A DNA stretch of 64,000 bases from Vibrionaceae bacterium. GTDB lineage: Bacteria; Pseudomonadota; Gammaproteobacteria; Enterobacterales; Vibrionaceae. The position numbers were made by a program, and so were the translations under genes. Positions within the stretch are counted from its first letter, which is position 1. Each line of letters begins with the position of its first letter. The stretch is from assembly GCA_018222805.1 (NCBI GenBank), contig JAAEZQ010000001.1, positions 124,001 through 188,000 of the forward strand. Reading direction: 5' to 3'. Positions 52,338-63,092 of this stretch are shown piece after piece. The notes under the pieces were generated by a model that was not told where the DNA came from, did no database searches, and saw only the letters and a list, made by a program, of their open reading frames with translations.

Positions 52338-54002
52338 TTACATATTCGGGTAATTAGGACCACCGCCACCCTCTGGAGGTGTCCAGGTAATGTTTTGACT
52401 TGGGTCCTTTATGTCGCACGTTTTACAGTGGATACAGTTCGCCGCATTAATTTGTAATTCAGCTTGCTCTTCACCTTGTACAAGCTCATACACGCCAGCA
52501 GGACAATAGCGTTGCGCAGGTTCGGCATAAAGCGCTAGGTTCTGTTCAATTGGAATGCGTTGACTGGCAAGTCGGAGGTGGCATGGCTGATCTTCTTCGT
52601 GGAAGATATTGGATAAATAGACTGAAGAGAGGCGATCAAAACTCAATACGCCATCAGGTTTTGGATACTCTATCTCATGGCTCTTTTCTGCCAATAGTAA
52701 CGACTCATGATCAGGGTTATCACAGCGTACATTCCACTTCGCTTTGCCTTTTAACACATTGTGTTCCAACATCGCTAATCCGCCCCCAAACCAAGCGCCA
52801 AAGCGATGGATACCACTTGAAAAGTTGCGCGCCTGATACAGTTCTTCATACAGCCAAGATTGTTTGAAGTGTTTGTGGTAATCAGCAGTAACCGACTGAT
52901 TTGATATCGCTTCAAATACCGCTTCGGCAGCAAGCATACCCGATTTCATTGCAGTATGAGTGCCTTTGATTTTGGCACCGTTGAGCGTTCCTGCATCGCA
53001 GCCAATCAGTAATCCACCTGCAAATTGTTGAGTAGGAAGAGAGTGGAACCCACCTTTCGCGATCGCTCTCGCGCCATAGCTGATGCGCTTACCATTTTTA
53101 AGGTACTGCTCAATCATCGGGTGATGTTTGAACCGCTGGAATTCGTCAAACGGGCTGAGATGAGGATTGGTATAATTGAGGTCAACGATCAAGCCGACTG
53201 CGACTTGGTTACCCTCCAGGTGATAGAGATAGCTTCCCCCTGTTGCCTCGCTCGCAAGTGGCCAACCTAAACCATGAACAACTAAACCTTGCTGATGCTG
53301 TTCAGCTGGAACTTCCCATAACTCTTTAAAGCCTATCGCATAGTGTTGAGGCGTTTTACCATCAGCTAGATTAAATTTATTAATCAGTTGCTTACCGATA
53401 TGTCCTCGGGCACCTTCGGCAAACAGAGTAAATTTAGCACGAAGCTCGATACCCGGCTCAAAATTGGCTTTCTGCTCGCCATTTTTATCCAACCCCATAT
53501 CGCCAGTGAGCACGCCACAAACACGGTTTTGCTCGTCAAAGATAGCCTGACTAGCACTGAAACCTGGGTAGATTTCAACCCCTAGGTTTTCCGCTTCATT
53601 CGCCATCCAACGGCATAAGTTGCCCAAGCTTATTATGTAGTTACCTTCGTTGTGTAACGTATTGGGCACCGCCCATGTTGGCAGCTCATGACCATTGAGG
53701 TCGTTACTCAGATAGTAGGTTTTATCTTGATTTACTTTGGTATGAAGTGGAGCACCTTTTGTTTCCCAATCTGGAAACAGCTCCTCCAGACTGCGCGTTT
53801 CAAACACCGCGCCAGAGAGAATGTGCGCCCCGACTTCCGAACCTTTCTCTACAACACAAACTGAGATTTCTTGGTCTTTTTCCATTGCCAACTGTTTTAT
53901 GTGGCAGGCAGCAGACAAGCCTGCAGGTCCCGCGCCAACAATCAGAACATCAAACTCCATGCAGTCTCTTTCCATGGTTGTATTCCCTTCTTCTTTTTGC
54001 AT
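52338..54002 (-). CDS. Electron transfer flavoprotein-ubiquinone oxidoreductase
   Basis: 'FDVLIVGAGPAGLSAACHIKQLA', 'SVCVVEKGSEVGAHILSGAVFE', C-terminal 4Fe-4S 'NCIHCKTCDIKDPSQNITWTPPEGGGGPNYPNM'. True start may be 53975 or 53960. Confidence 0.96.
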   Translation of the reverse strand: MQKEEGNTTMERDCMEFDVLIVGAGPAGLSAACHIKQLAMEKDQEISVCVVEKGSEVGAHILSGAVFETRSLEELFPDWETKGAPLHTKVNQDKTYYLSNDLNGHELPTWAVPNTLHNEGNYIISLGNLCRWMANEAENLGVEIYPGFSASQAIFDEQNRVCGVLTGDMGLDKNGEQKANFEPGIELRAKFTLFAEGARGHIGKQLINKFNLADGKTPQHYAIGFKELWEVPAEQHQQGLVVHGLGWPLASEATGGSYLYHLEGNQVAVGLIVDLNYTNPHLSPFDEFQRFKHHPMIEQYLKNGKRISYGARAIAKGGFHSLPTQQFAGGLLIGCDAGTLNGAKIKGTHTAMKSGMLAAEAVFEAISNQSVTADYHKHFKQSWLYEELYQARNFSSGIHRFGAWFGGGLAMLEHNVLKGKAKWNVRCDNPDHESLLLAEKSHEIEYPKPDGVLSFDRLSSVYLSNIFHEEDQPCHLRLASQRIPIEQNLALYAEPAQRYCPAGVYELVQGEEQAELQINAANCIHCKTCDIKDPSQNITWTPPEGGGGPNYPNM

Positions 54003-54036
54003 GTTGCCAACTTGTTAAACAACAATATATTTAAAG

Positions 54037-54052
54037 TTGACGCAAACGTAAA
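54037..54052. promoter_or_regulatory. LiuR-like operator E, upstream of etfQO
   Basis: TTGACGCAAACGTAAA; reverse complement TTTACGTTTGCGTCAA differs from site B at 2 positions. Confidence 0.6.
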
Positions 54053-54084
54053 GGTAAATTAACATCAATTTATAGCGTCATCAT

Positions 54085-54242
54085 ACCAATCACGGTAAAT
54101 CAGTGGTCAGAAATAGCGTAGGGAAAATGCTTGAGAACAAGGCGGAGATTTTCGATAAGTAGTTACTCTACAATCAAAATTGACAACGCAGTTATCGAGT
54201 GTTTTAACAAGCTAGAATGACCGATGATTTACTACGATTGGT
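54085..54242. mobile_element. MITE-like/palindromic intergenic repeat element (~158 bp)
   Basis: Imperfect ~25-bp terminal inverted repeats: ACCAATCACGGTAAATCAGTGGTCA vs reverse complement of right end ACCAATCGTAGTAAATCATCGGTCA; no ORF; lies between etfQO and etfB. Confidence 0.65.
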
Positions 54243-54274
54243 AACACAGTCTTCACTGTAAAAAGGAATCTAAC

Positions 54275-55027
54275 GTGAAAATACTAGTGCCAATTAAAAG
54301 GGTCATTGATCCTTACATTAAGGTCCGTGTTAAGTCGGACAACAGCGATGTTGAAACCAATAACGTCAAGATGACTATCAACCCTTTCTGTGAAATCGCC
54401 GTCGAAGAAGCAGTACGACTTAAAGAGCAAGGGATTGCAGAAGAAGTCATCGTTGTGAGTGCTGGTGGCACACAATGTCAGGAACAATTACGTACCGCCT
54501 TAGCGCTAGGCGCGGATCGAGCCATTCATATTGAAACTGAAGACAAGATTGAGCCGCTAATCGTATCGAAACTGCTAAAAGCGATCGTAGAGCAAGAACA
54601 AGCTCAACTGGTGATCACCGGTAAACAGTCCATCGATACCGACAACAACCAAGTTGCACAAATGTTGGCAGCTCTACTTGATTGGCCTCAGGCGACCTTC
54701 GCTTCTAAAGTGAAGATTGAAGATCAAAACGTTCAGGTGGTGAGAGAAGTTGATGGTGGTTTGATGACGGTTGCAATGAGCTTGCCAGCGGTGATCAGCA
54801 CTGATTTGCGCTTAAATGAGCCCCGCTTTGCATCATTGCCAAACATCATGAAAGCCAAACGCAAACCTCTAGACACAATCACACCAGAGAGCTTGGGCGT
54901 TGAGATTGTATTTAGCCAGACCATCACCGAAGTCACACCACCAGCGCAACGAAAAGCAGGCATCAAAGTAGAGTCTGTCTCGGAACTTATCGATAAGCTA
55001 CGTAACGAAGCGAAGGTGATTTCATGA
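54275..55027 (+). CDS. etfB: Electron transfer flavoprotein beta subunit (GTG start)
   Basis: '[50 protein letters not shown]'. Confidence 0.95.
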   Translation: MKILVPIKRVIDPYIKVRVKSDNSDVETNNVKMTINPFCEIAVEEAVRLKEQGIAEEVIVVSAGGTQCQEQLRTALALGADRAIHIETEDKIEPLIVSKLLKAIVEQEQAQLVITGKQSIDTDNNQVAQMLAALLDWPQATFASKVKIEDQNVQVVREVDGGLMTVAMSLPAVISTDLRLNEPRFASLPNIMKAKRKPLDTITPESLGVEIVFSQTITEVTPPAQRKAGIKVESVSELIDKLRNEAKVIS

Positions 55028-55950
55028 AGAATCTAATTATTGCAGAACATAACAACCAACAACTGCATTCAGATACGCTGAAAGTTGTGAATGCTGCGAG
55101 TCAGTTGAGTCAAGACAACACGCTACTCGTGGTTGGTTATCAGTGTGAAGACGTCGCCCAACAGGCAAGCCGAGTTGATGGTATTGCTAAAGTGATTTGC
55201 ATTGACGACGAATCGCTGGTGCACCAGTTCGCTGAAAATATCGCGCCAGTAGTGACAAATCTTGCCAAAGATTTCGACGCAATCTGGGCAAGTTCATCAT
55301 CAAAAGGTAAAGATCTTGCACCACGCATCGCAGCTAAATGCGGGGTTGGGCAAATCTCTGACATCGTTCAAGTGGTTGATGATAAGACGTTTATTCGCCC
55401 AATCTATGCTGGTAACGCCTTCGCCAAAGTGACTTCAAACGACCCGTTGCGAGTGGTAACCGTCCGTGCTTCTGCCTTTGATTCAGTGGCGTGTAATAAC
55501 CAAGTTGACATTGAACATCAGCAAACCTCGGTTCAAACTCCAATCGTTGAGTTGATTGCTATCGACAAGACCGTTTCAGAGCGACCTGAACTCACTGCCG
55601 CAGAAATCGTGATCTCTGGTGGTCGTGGCGTGGGTAGCAAAGAGAACTTTGAATTGATTGAAAAAGTCGCTGATAAGCTCGGTGCAGCAATTGGTGCTTC
55701 TCGCGCTGCGGTCGATGCAGGATTTGTTGCTAACGACTTGCAAGTGGGTCAAACCGGTAAAATCGTGGCGCCTAAACTTTATATTGCAGTTGGGATCTCC
55801 GGTGCAATCCAGCACCTTGCAGGCATGAAAGAGTCAAAAGTGATTGTCGCCATCAACAAAGATCCAGACTCCCCTATCTTTGAAGTCGCTGATTACGGTT
55901 TAGTCGGCGATCTGTTTGAGATACTACCTCAGCTTGTAGAACAATTGTAA
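55024..55950 (+). CDS. etfA: Electron transfer flavoprotein alpha subunit
   Basis: '[39 protein letters not shown]', '[30 protein letters not shown]'; overlaps etfB by 4 nt. Confidence 0.96.
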   Translation: MKNLIIAEHNNQQLHSDTLKVVNAASQLSQDNTLLVVGYQCEDVAQQASRVDGIAKVICIDDESLVHQFAENIAPVVTNLAKDFDAIWASSSSKGKDLAPRIAAKCGVGQISDIVQVVDDKTFIRPIYAGNAFAKVTSNDPLRVVTVRASAFDSVACNNQVDIEHQQTSVQTPIVELIAIDKTVSERPELTAAEIVISGGRGVGSKENFELIEKVADKLGAAIGASRAAVDAGFVANDLQVGQTGKIVAPKLYIAVGISGAIQHLAGMKESKVIVAINKDPDSPIFEVADYGLVGDLFEILPQLVEQL

Positions 55951-55963
55951 ATTGCTAAATTAG

Positions 55964-55992
55964 GGGCGAGCATGATGATGCTCGCCCTTTTT
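55964..55992 (+). terminator. Rho-independent terminator of etfBA
   Basis: GGGCGAGCAT-gatg-ATGCTCGCCC followed by TTTTT. Confidence 0.9.
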
Positions 55993-56297
55993 GATCCACT
56001 TTTAAACTCAATGTCGCGACTTTAAACTAAAATCCACGACTTACATTCTGAGGTTCATGCGCCAGCGGCTTGTTGTAATTTGGGTACCGACAGTAGCCAT
56101 TGACGTATTTCACGCCTCGCATTCATTATCACTGGCCTGAATTGGTTTCATTAACACAAAGCGAATCGTCAGTAAATTTTGGCCTGTTCTATTATGTATG
56201 ACAGTAAAGAAAGCTTACTAGAAGAACAAAGTAGCGTTGGGCAAGGAGACGCAGTGCATAATTTATGAGACGCGCGCTCAGTGCCCTAAGAGTTTAA

Positions 56298-56774
56298 TCA
56301 TAAGCCAGTGGCGTCTAAGCCTTGTTGGCACTGAATAAATGGACCAAATCTAACCTCATTTGATAGATTCTCAACCTTAAAGCTAGGTGTCATTTCATAT
56401 TGCAATTGATACGTCCACAAATAATCAAACCCGACCTGCTTGACTTCATTTCTATCTAGCAAAATCACTACTTGACTGATTTTAGCTAGACGTATCGCCA
56501 TATAACATAAACCGCATGGCTCTCCAGAAGCGAATAAGGTTGAGCCTGTAAGAGCGGTACGTCCTAACTTATCACAAGCAGCTCTAATCGCTTGAATTTC
56601 AGCATGAGCAGTACAATCATTTAACTCATTAACTTGATTTACCCCTTCACCTATACAGTCACCATGTTGGTTAACAATGACACATGAAAAAGGTAGTCCA
56701 CCCTTGTCTACTTGTTGCTGAGCTAGCGCTATTGTTTGTTTAGAAAAATACATAATTTGGTTTGTGTCTAACAT
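56298..56774 (-). CDS. Nucleoside/guanine-deaminase-like protein (CDA fold)
   Basis: Zinc motifs 'CTAHAEIQAIRAA' and 'GEPCGLCYMA'. Confidence 0.85.
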   Translation of the reverse strand: MLDTNQIMYFSKQTIALAQQQVDKGGLPFSCVIVNQHGDCIGEGVNQVNELNDCTAHAEIQAIRAACDKLGRTALTGSTLFASGEPCGLCYMAIRLAKISQVVILLDRNEVKQVGFDYLWTYQLQYEMTPSFKVENLSNEVRFGPFIQCQQGLDATGL

Positions 56775-57451
56775 GTTTTAAGCCTCAACTTTTCGGCCAA
56801 TACAGAAACGATTTCATCGGCTTTAGACTCAGCCATTTGCAATGATTTTTCATGTCTATGATCGGCAAACTCTTGATACTCTGACGCTATCTCGTAAATA
56901 TCTGTTACACCTAAGTACTTACTCAAAGTACGTAAATGCGGCACCAAATGACTGGATGCTTCGTTTATTCCGCCTTTTTCAAAACCAAACTCGCCACTTG
57001 AAGTAATAATCACTAATGTCTTGTCGGACAGTATAGGAGCCAAAGGCTTATCACCACGCGCTAAATCAAAATCAAAGGTTTTGTTTATACGTATGACTTG
57101 ATCAAACCAAGCCTTTAACTGTGCTGGCATTCCGTAATTATACATTGGTGACGAAATGACGATGATGTTAGCTTTTTCCACCTCAGCAATAAGTTCATCT
57201 GACTGCGTCAAAATCTGCTGTTGCTGAGAGGTTCTTTTCGATTCTGGGGTAAATACCGCGCCTATCCAATCTTGAGTAATAAACTGAGGCGCAGTTACAC
57301 CGACATCACGATAAATATACTCATCTATAGTAGATTCTTCTTTAAACTGTGAAATAAACTTTTTTGCTAGCTTTTTAGAAATGGAGTCGTGTTCGGGGTT
57401 TGCATTCGAAACCGCTCTAACACTCGAATCTACATGTAAAATAACACTCAT
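56768..57451 (-). CDS. FMN-dependent NADH-azoreductase-like flavodoxin-fold protein
   Basis: 'ILHVDSSVRAVSNANPEHDSISKKLAKKFI', 'ISSPMYNYGMPAQLKAWFDQVIRINKTF'. Overlaps the deaminase start by 7 nt. Confidence 0.87.
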   Translation of the reverse strand: MSVILHVDSSVRAVSNANPEHDSISKKLAKKFISQFKEESTIDEYIYRDVGVTAPQFITQDWIGAVFTPESKRTSQQQQILTQSDELIAEVEKANIIVISSPMYNYGMPAQLKAWFDQVIRINKTFDFDLARGDKPLAPILSDKTLVIITSSGEFGFEKGGINEASSHLVPHLRTLSKYLGVTDIYEIASEYQEFADHRHEKSLQMAESKADEIVSVLAEKLRLKTC

Positions 57452-57585
57452 TTTGGGCACCTCGGCTTGTTTAATTTGACTGCTATTTTTCTAATTCATG
57501 GGACAAATCACAAACGAGTAAAAAACATTTACAGATGAGTAAAATTCATCTAATTTTTGCTTTCATTGTTTAAAGAGAAGAAATC

Positions 57586-58440
57586 ATGCAAGTTTCTTTG
57601 TCCGCGCTCAAGGCGTTCGAGTCAGCGGCCAGACTGGGTAGTTTTAAGGCAGCCGCCGCTGAATTATCCATTTCGCCAACAGCAGTTTCTCATCACATTA
57701 ATAAACTTGAGCAGCGACTAAGCGTTACCTTATTCGTGCGTACAACAAGAAAAGTGATACTCACTGAACTTGGTAAAGAACTAGCAGCCGCTACCAGCCA
57801 AGGCTTTCAAACTATCGAAACTGCAATCGAAAAAGTTGCTGCGAAAGATAAACAAATTAATGTCGCAACCACGTCGTCATTTGCCGCTTTGGTTCTAATT
57901 CCCGCTCTTCAAGAATTTTATACGCTATATCCTGCGAGCAACGTGAATATCACAAGCGGTGAAAGCATTGAAGCAAACAACTTCACCTTACCCATTCGAC
58001 TCGGTGAAATTGACAAACAATCAAGCACTGATGTAATCAAACTCGAACAATTTAATCTATTTTGTACAGCTCACACTGCGGCACAATTTAGCCAGACAGA
58101 GCAAATTACTATTTACACCACCGATTGGAAAAATAGCACCTTGCCAAGTGTGCCACTGCAAGCATGGCTAAAACTCAACGGCCTACAAAACAAGAAAATT
58201 AATGTTAGACAATTCGATCAAGAGTTATTTGGTATTCAACAAGCTTTACTAGAAAATGCCTATGTATTCTGTTCAAGAACGCTCACGCAAGGCTATGTAA
58301 AAGCAGGCGTGTTAACCGAAATGAACACCCAAGCCATCAGTTCTCAGCTCTGTTACTACATAGCGAATAAAGAAAAACACCTTTCTCGACATAATTTTAT
58401 GTTCATAGAATGGTTAGAAAAGTTACTTAAGGAGTGGTAA
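57586..58440 (+). CDS. LysR-family regulator (GcvA-like), divergent from the azoreductase/deaminase pair
   Basis: 'LSALKAFESAARLGSFKAAAAELSISPTAVSHHINKLEQRLSVTLFVRTTRKVILTELG'. Confidence 0.9.
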   Translation: MQVSLSALKAFESAARLGSFKAAAAELSISPTAVSHHINKLEQRLSVTLFVRTTRKVILTELGKELAAATSQGFQTIETAIEKVAAKDKQINVATTSSFAALVLIPALQEFYTLYPASNVNITSGESIEANNFTLPIRLGEIDKQSSTDVIKLEQFNLFCTAHTAAQFSQTEQITIYTTDWKNSTLPSVPLQAWLKLNGLQNKKINVRQFDQELFGIQQALLENAYVFCSRTLTQGYVKAGVLTEMNTQAISSQLCYYIANKEKHLSRHNFMFIEWLEKLLKEW

Positions 58441-58670
58441 GACCCTGCAATCGAGGCAAAGCCTACTCAGCTGGGATCAACTTTACTATTGGATGGAACT
58501 TTTGTTTTAGTCGCTACTAGAGTAAATCGTGCGGAGGCAGTTCGCTTTTAACTGCCTGTCGGGTTAAGTCTGAACCGTTAAGGAAAGGTGTCAGATCAGA
58601 TACTAAAATATTCAAGATTTGGTGCAGGACTAGTCTGCCAGGGAGGGGGGTTATATATATTATTCGCTTT

Positions 58671-58699
58671 AAAAAAGAATCAGCATTGCGATTCTTTTT
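58671..58699. terminator. Bidirectional terminator
   Basis: AAAAAGAATC-agcattgc-GATTCTTTTT stem between convergent genes. Confidence 0.8.
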
Positions 58700-58735
58700 A
58701 TAATTAGAACAAGGGACCTAACATAGTTAAATTGG

Positions 58736-59098
58736 TTATTGTTTTTCAGCACCGAACAATGACAAATTAAGCTCAAGACGCTCGCCTAACCAGTATGCGT
58801 GCAGCGTATGATCTTCCAAATCATTTCCCGTATCAGCATGTATCAGAACCGATAAGCCATTCCTTTTTTGCTCTAACCAAGGCACCAGTTCATCAAACTC
58901 ATTCGAGGTGAATTTGATCTGGCAGCTCCATTTAGGATGCGGACCAACCAGTTTTTCATGGACTCGTCCCACTTTGACACAAAACCTCTCCCCGGCTTCT
59001 CGGCATAATGCTGTCGCAAACGCCAATGTTTGGTGATCAAAATAGACATGGGCATGATAAGCCCGATGAGAGTTTACAGGTCGTTTAATTTCGATCAT
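58736..59098 (-). CDS. DOPA 4,5-dioxygenase family protein
   Basis: 'SHRAYHAHVYFDHQTLAFATALCREAGERFCVKVGRVHEKLVGPHPKWSCQIKF', 'SVLIHADTGNDLEDHT'. Confidence 0.88.
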   Translation of the reverse strand: MIEIKRPVNSHRAYHAHVYFDHQTLAFATALCREAGERFCVKVGRVHEKLVGPHPKWSCQIKFTSNEFDELVPWLEQKRNGLSVLIHADTGNDLEDHTLHAYWLGERLELNLSLFGAEKQ

Positions 59099-59638
59099 GT
59101 TTTACTTCCATACCGTAGTGACTAAGGATTTATAAATATTAAGTTATCTATCTGATAGTGTAGGCTATCTTAACCTTCTTCAAAGATGAAGTTGAACTTT
59201 GCCATTTATACCTTAGTTTGATGTTGTTCAAGTAAACTTCTTTTCGAAAGATGGGCTATCACGACCAAAGCGCTCGACTAAATAATGAACTCGCGCAACA
59301 AGCTCTAAAAACCACCTCAAAGCTTAATAGCAGCGGTGACCCCGGAGCTTTGCTTAACCTGAACTTTTATCTTTTGCCCTAAACTTCCTCGTTTTATTAA
59401 GTATAAAAATCACTTAACCATTGGAGCAAAAGGGAGATGCTTCTAAGCATCGTTATTTAATTTTATGTTTAATGGAATGTTAGTTTGCGCAACTAGAATA
59501 ATACAACGTTAACCATCTTAACTTTGTACTCTTACTCTAATATTATTTTAAATTAATGATGACAAACTCATTAATTATGAGTTAGAAATATATTTATATA
59601 ACCAAAATAAAACAACATGTTAAAAGAGATAATTAAAA

Positions 59639-61516
59639 GTGAATAAATTTACATTTAAGGTTGCCGGGGCGTTGGGGTCTATTATCGTCCTCATTATTTC
59701 ATTGTTAATATTTTTAGACTTTAATGCTTTTCATGATGAAAGCATTAAGCAGCATAAAGATATTTTACGTTCAAAAAATGAATCGATCGAAATTGCCATT
59801 TCTGAAAAAATTGAAAGCTATCGTAAAGTCCTATCCTCATTCGATATAGGACCAGAGGATACCCAAGATATTCTGTCTGACTATGCACTCATTCAAACTC
59901 AAACTCTTGACAGGAACTTAAAAGACATTAGTGAAGGCGTATACCTTTTCCGTCGAGATGGTGTTATCTATGATCTTGAAGGTAAGTCATTTGACTTTAA
60001 TGTAAAGCAATTAGATCGAAGCTACTGGAAAGCGATCTTTAATCAAAATGAACAGTTTTATTTGTCTCCTCCATTTATTTCTGCTCGAACAGGAAAAGAA
60101 GTCATCGCCGTCGCATATAAGTTAAACAACAATACGGCGTCTCTCGCGACCATAAACGTAGAATCTGTGTTAAGTAAATTAACTCAACGTGATGACATGT
60201 TCCTTTATTCTCACGATGGAACGATCTTAATTGCGCCATATAAAGAGCTGCTCGGAAAAAACATTTACACAGAAAGACCCCTTTACAAAGAGTTTAGCCA
60301 AACATCACCAGAACTTTCCTATACGGCAGAAATAAACAATCGTGATGTAGAGTTTACTGCGTTCTGGGGAAAGATTGAGGCCACACAATGGGAGTACGCC
60401 ACGTTTATTAAAAACGAAATCATTGAGGAGTCAGCGCATGAACAATTGAAAAAATCGATGCTAATTGGTGTATTCAGTCTGATCATATCTATTAGCCTTG
60501 TTCTACTTATATTAAAAAGATTAGTACTCATTCCGGTTGGCGGCATTCCAAATGAAATAGCAAACTTTATGGAGACAATGGCAGCGGGCAACTTGACTCA
60601 GGAGCTGCACACCACGGGGAAAGAAACGGGTATCTACCTTTCTCTAGTCAACTTGTCGAATAAGCTTTCAACACTAATCCGAAACTCTCATTCTATTTCT
60701 GAAAATGTCGCGTCATCTTCTACTCAATTGAGTAACATTATGAATACAACGCGTGCTAACTCTCAACTTGAACTGGAGCAAGCAGAACAGATTTCAACAG
60801 CGATTAATGAATTGTCTTCAACTTCAAATGAAGTAAGTAATAAAGCGGTGATGGCAGAAGATGCAGCCAGAACAGCGCAAGATAGCGTGCAACGTGGTAA
60901 GAAAACCCTCGAGCAGAACATCACGCTTACAGGCGATATTAACGATTCTGTTAACGAGAGCGCAAAAATCATTGGAGAACTTCGTCAATACGCAATGGAA
61001 ATTGGCTCCGTGATCGAAGTCATTAATGGCATTTCAGAACAAACCAACTTGTTGGCGTTGAATGCCGCAATCGAAGCTGCCCGTGCAGGAGAACAAGGCC
61101 GGGGCTTTGCTGTGGTGGCGGATGAAGTTCGAAACCTTGCTTCAAAAACACAAAAGTCAACGATCAGCATTCAGGAAATCATTGAAAAGCTTCAACAGCA
61201 ATCTGAAAAAGCAACCTGTAACATGGCAAAGAACGTCGATTTAATCGAAGAATCTGTCATTCTGGCTGACGGTGTGAAGTCAGCATTTGAATCTATTTCT
61301 ACTGCTGTTGAATCCATATCAGAAATTAATACGCTTGTTGCTACGGCGTCGCAACAACAGTACTGCGTTACTGAAGAGATCTCACAAAGTACGACTCATA
61401 CTTATGATTTAGTGAAGAAAAATGTTGTTGCTGTTGAAGAAACCCTTCAGGCGGCACATGCTTTATCAACAATGGCATCCGATCAGAAAAACGAGCTTTC
61501 TTACTTTACCGTTTAA
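59639..61516 (+). CDS. Methyl-accepting chemotaxis protein with dCache-like sensor (GTG start)
   Basis: '[13 protein letters not shown]', HAMP-like region, signalling tip '[51 protein letters not shown]'. Confidence 0.95.
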   Translation: MNKFTFKVAGALGSIIVLIISLLIFLDFNAFHDESIKQHKDILRSKNESIEIAISEKIESYRKVLSSFDIGPEDTQDILSDYALIQTQTLDRNLKDISEGVYLFRRDGVIYDLEGKSFDFNVKQLDRSYWKAIFNQNEQFYLSPPFISARTGKEVIAVAYKLNNNTASLATINVESVLSKLTQRDDMFLYSHDGTILIAPYKELLGKNIYTERPLYKEFSQTSPELSYTAEINNRDVEFTAFWGKIEATQWEYATFIKNEIIEESAHEQLKKSMLIGVFSLIISISLVLLILKRLVLIPVGGIPNEIANFMETMAAGNLTQELHTTGKETGIYLSLVNLSNKLSTLIRNSHSISENVASSSTQLSNIMNTTRANSQLELEQAEQISTAINELSSTSNEVSNKAVMAEDAARTAQDSVQRGKKTLEQNITLTGDINDSVNESAKIIGELRQYAMEIGSVIEVINGISEQTNLLALNAAIEAARAGEQGRGFAVVADEVRNLASKTQKSTISIQEIIEKLQQQSEKATCNMAKNVDLIEESVILADGVKSAFESISTAVESISEINTLVATASQQQYCVTEEISQSTTHTYDLVKKNVVAVEETLQAAHALSTMASDQKNELSYFTV

Positions 61517-61567
61517 ATATGAAATAAACCGCACTCTGTTTTAGACAGTGCTGTAGATTAAACCAAC

Positions 61568-61594
61568 CCAATGGGAGAACACTTCTCCCATTGG
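61568..61594 (+). terminator. Perfect hairpin after the MCP gene
   Basis: CCAATGGGAGAA-cac-TTCTCCCATTGG; no T-tract, so factor-independent termination is uncertain. Confidence 0.6.
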
Positions 61595-61703
61595 ACTAGA
61601 TATGCCTTCTCTTATCCAAATCCAATGAGCTAAACCTAACTAAGTCACTAAGTCACTAAGTAGCTTATTGTCCATAAGAACCCAAACACTGTCGTTATCT
61701 TAC

Positions 61704-62615
61704 TTACTGAGTTGTAGACACTGGCTCCACTTTTCCTCTAAACCAACGCTGACCAAATACGTTGATTATCAGCCCAATAGCAATTATCACTACTCCTGCT
61801 ATTTGGTAGAGGCTCAGGTTCTCGTCCAGTAATATCCAGGCACTGAGCAAACCAAATACTGGCACCAGTAATGACAAAGGGGCAACTAAAGCGGTGGGAT
61901 AACGACTAAGCAGATAGCTCCAGCCTCCGTAGCCAACAATGGTCGCCAAAAGTGACAGGTAAACAATCGAAAACATATTGTGCCATTGCATATTTAACAA
62001 AGAGCTCTTGATAACCTCTGGTCCCTCTATCGAAAAAGAGGCGATGGCAAAGGCGAGTGTTGGAACTAGCGCGCTCCATACGATCAGTGACATAGTCGGC
62101 ACGCTGTAATTTTGCATGATCACTTTATTAGTAATATTGCCAAGCGCCCAACAAGTCGCAGCACCTAAAATTAATATCAAGGTGACACCGGTAAGCGACG
62201 CGGCTCCATCATGTTGCGCCGCCGCAAGTAAGTAAACACCACAACCTGCGGTTACAACCGCGATAACATTGTGGCGCTGCACCGTCTCTCTTAGTAGCAG
62301 TATTCCAAATCCCAGTGTTATAAACGCCTGAGCTTGTAAGAGTAATGAGGCTAGTCCAGCCGCCAAACCAACATTCAACGCCCAGAAAAGTAAGGCAAAC
62401 TGACCAAAGCTAATTGTCAAACCGTAAGCAACAAGCCATTTTAAAGGCAGTTTGGGGCGAGGAATAAATAGCAACGCAGGAAACGCGACCAGAGCAAAAC
62501 GCAGTCCTGCCAGCAGCAGAGGTGGCATACCTTGCAAACCAACTTTGATGACCACAAAATTGACGCCCCACACCAGGACTATAGTGAGAGCTAGTAATCG
62601 ATCACGTAATGACAT
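61704..62615 (-). CDS. EamA/DMT-superfamily transporter
   Basis: 10-TM EamA pattern 'LVWGVNFVVIKVGLQGMPPLLLAGLRFALVAFPAL', C-terminal repeat. Confidence 0.9.
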   Translation of the reverse strand: MSLRDRLLALTIVLVWGVNFVVIKVGLQGMPPLLLAGLRFALVAFPALLFIPRPKLPLKWLVAYGLTISFGQFALLFWALNVGLAAGLASLLLQAQAFITLGFGILLLRETVQRHNVIAVVTAGCGVYLLAAAQHDGAASLTGVTLILILGAATCWALGNITNKVIMQNYSVPTMSLIVWSALVPTLAFAIASFSIEGPEVIKSSLLNMQWHNMFSIVYLSLLATIVGYGGWSYLLSRYPTALVAPLSLLVPVFGLLSAWILLDENLSLYQIAGVVIIAIGLIINVFGQRWFRGKVEPVSTTQ

Positions 62616-63092
62616 TATGCTTCCTTTCAGGCGTCCACCGTATCATGTAATAAGGATAGTTACCCAAAGCGGCTTACCGATTACCTCTCGGGGGATGAAT
62701 TGGATATAGAATCGAGCTTCCAGACTGCCTGAAACAGCGGGTCAAAACAAGAGTTGCATATGCTTTGTTCATCCAAGATAAAAAAGAGCCCGAGATAGTC
62801 TCTTTTAACGATACGCTAAACACAATCAATAATGGAACACTTTATGGCATGAGAGTGGTTGTCTTTATATATTTTGTTCCACTGGTAAATAGTCACCATT
62901 CCAATCGGGCATTTCGTGATTTTATCTTATCTGAATTCAATAAGGACTAACTGTTATGAAAGGCAGAGTTTTATTTGCAGCACAGATCTTCCGCCTTACT
63001 AACGCCAAATACAACCGCAGTTTATTTTTAATAATCTAACATTGCCTAACTTTGTATCTTTTTTGACTAAGCTTTAAATATCAACATACTAA

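Noticed and set aside
58535-58557. AGGCAGTT-N7-AACTGCCT hairpin considered as an integron attC fragment
   Set aside because: No integrase, no R'/R'' core-site pair and no cassette array in the window; simple hairpin.
59251-59376. ~40-aa open frame (MGYHDQSARLNNELAQQALKTTSKLNSSG...) before the MCP
   Set aside because: Weak, badly spaced RBS and no recognisable homology; more likely intergenic.
61643-61666. Short tandem AAGTCACT repeats after the MCP gene
   Set aside because: Only 2-3 short copies; not CRISPR or VNTR-like enough to support a feature.
62765-62950. 61-aa ORF upstream of the AAA NTPase
   Set aside because: No good RBS and no domain; cannot be separated from chance.
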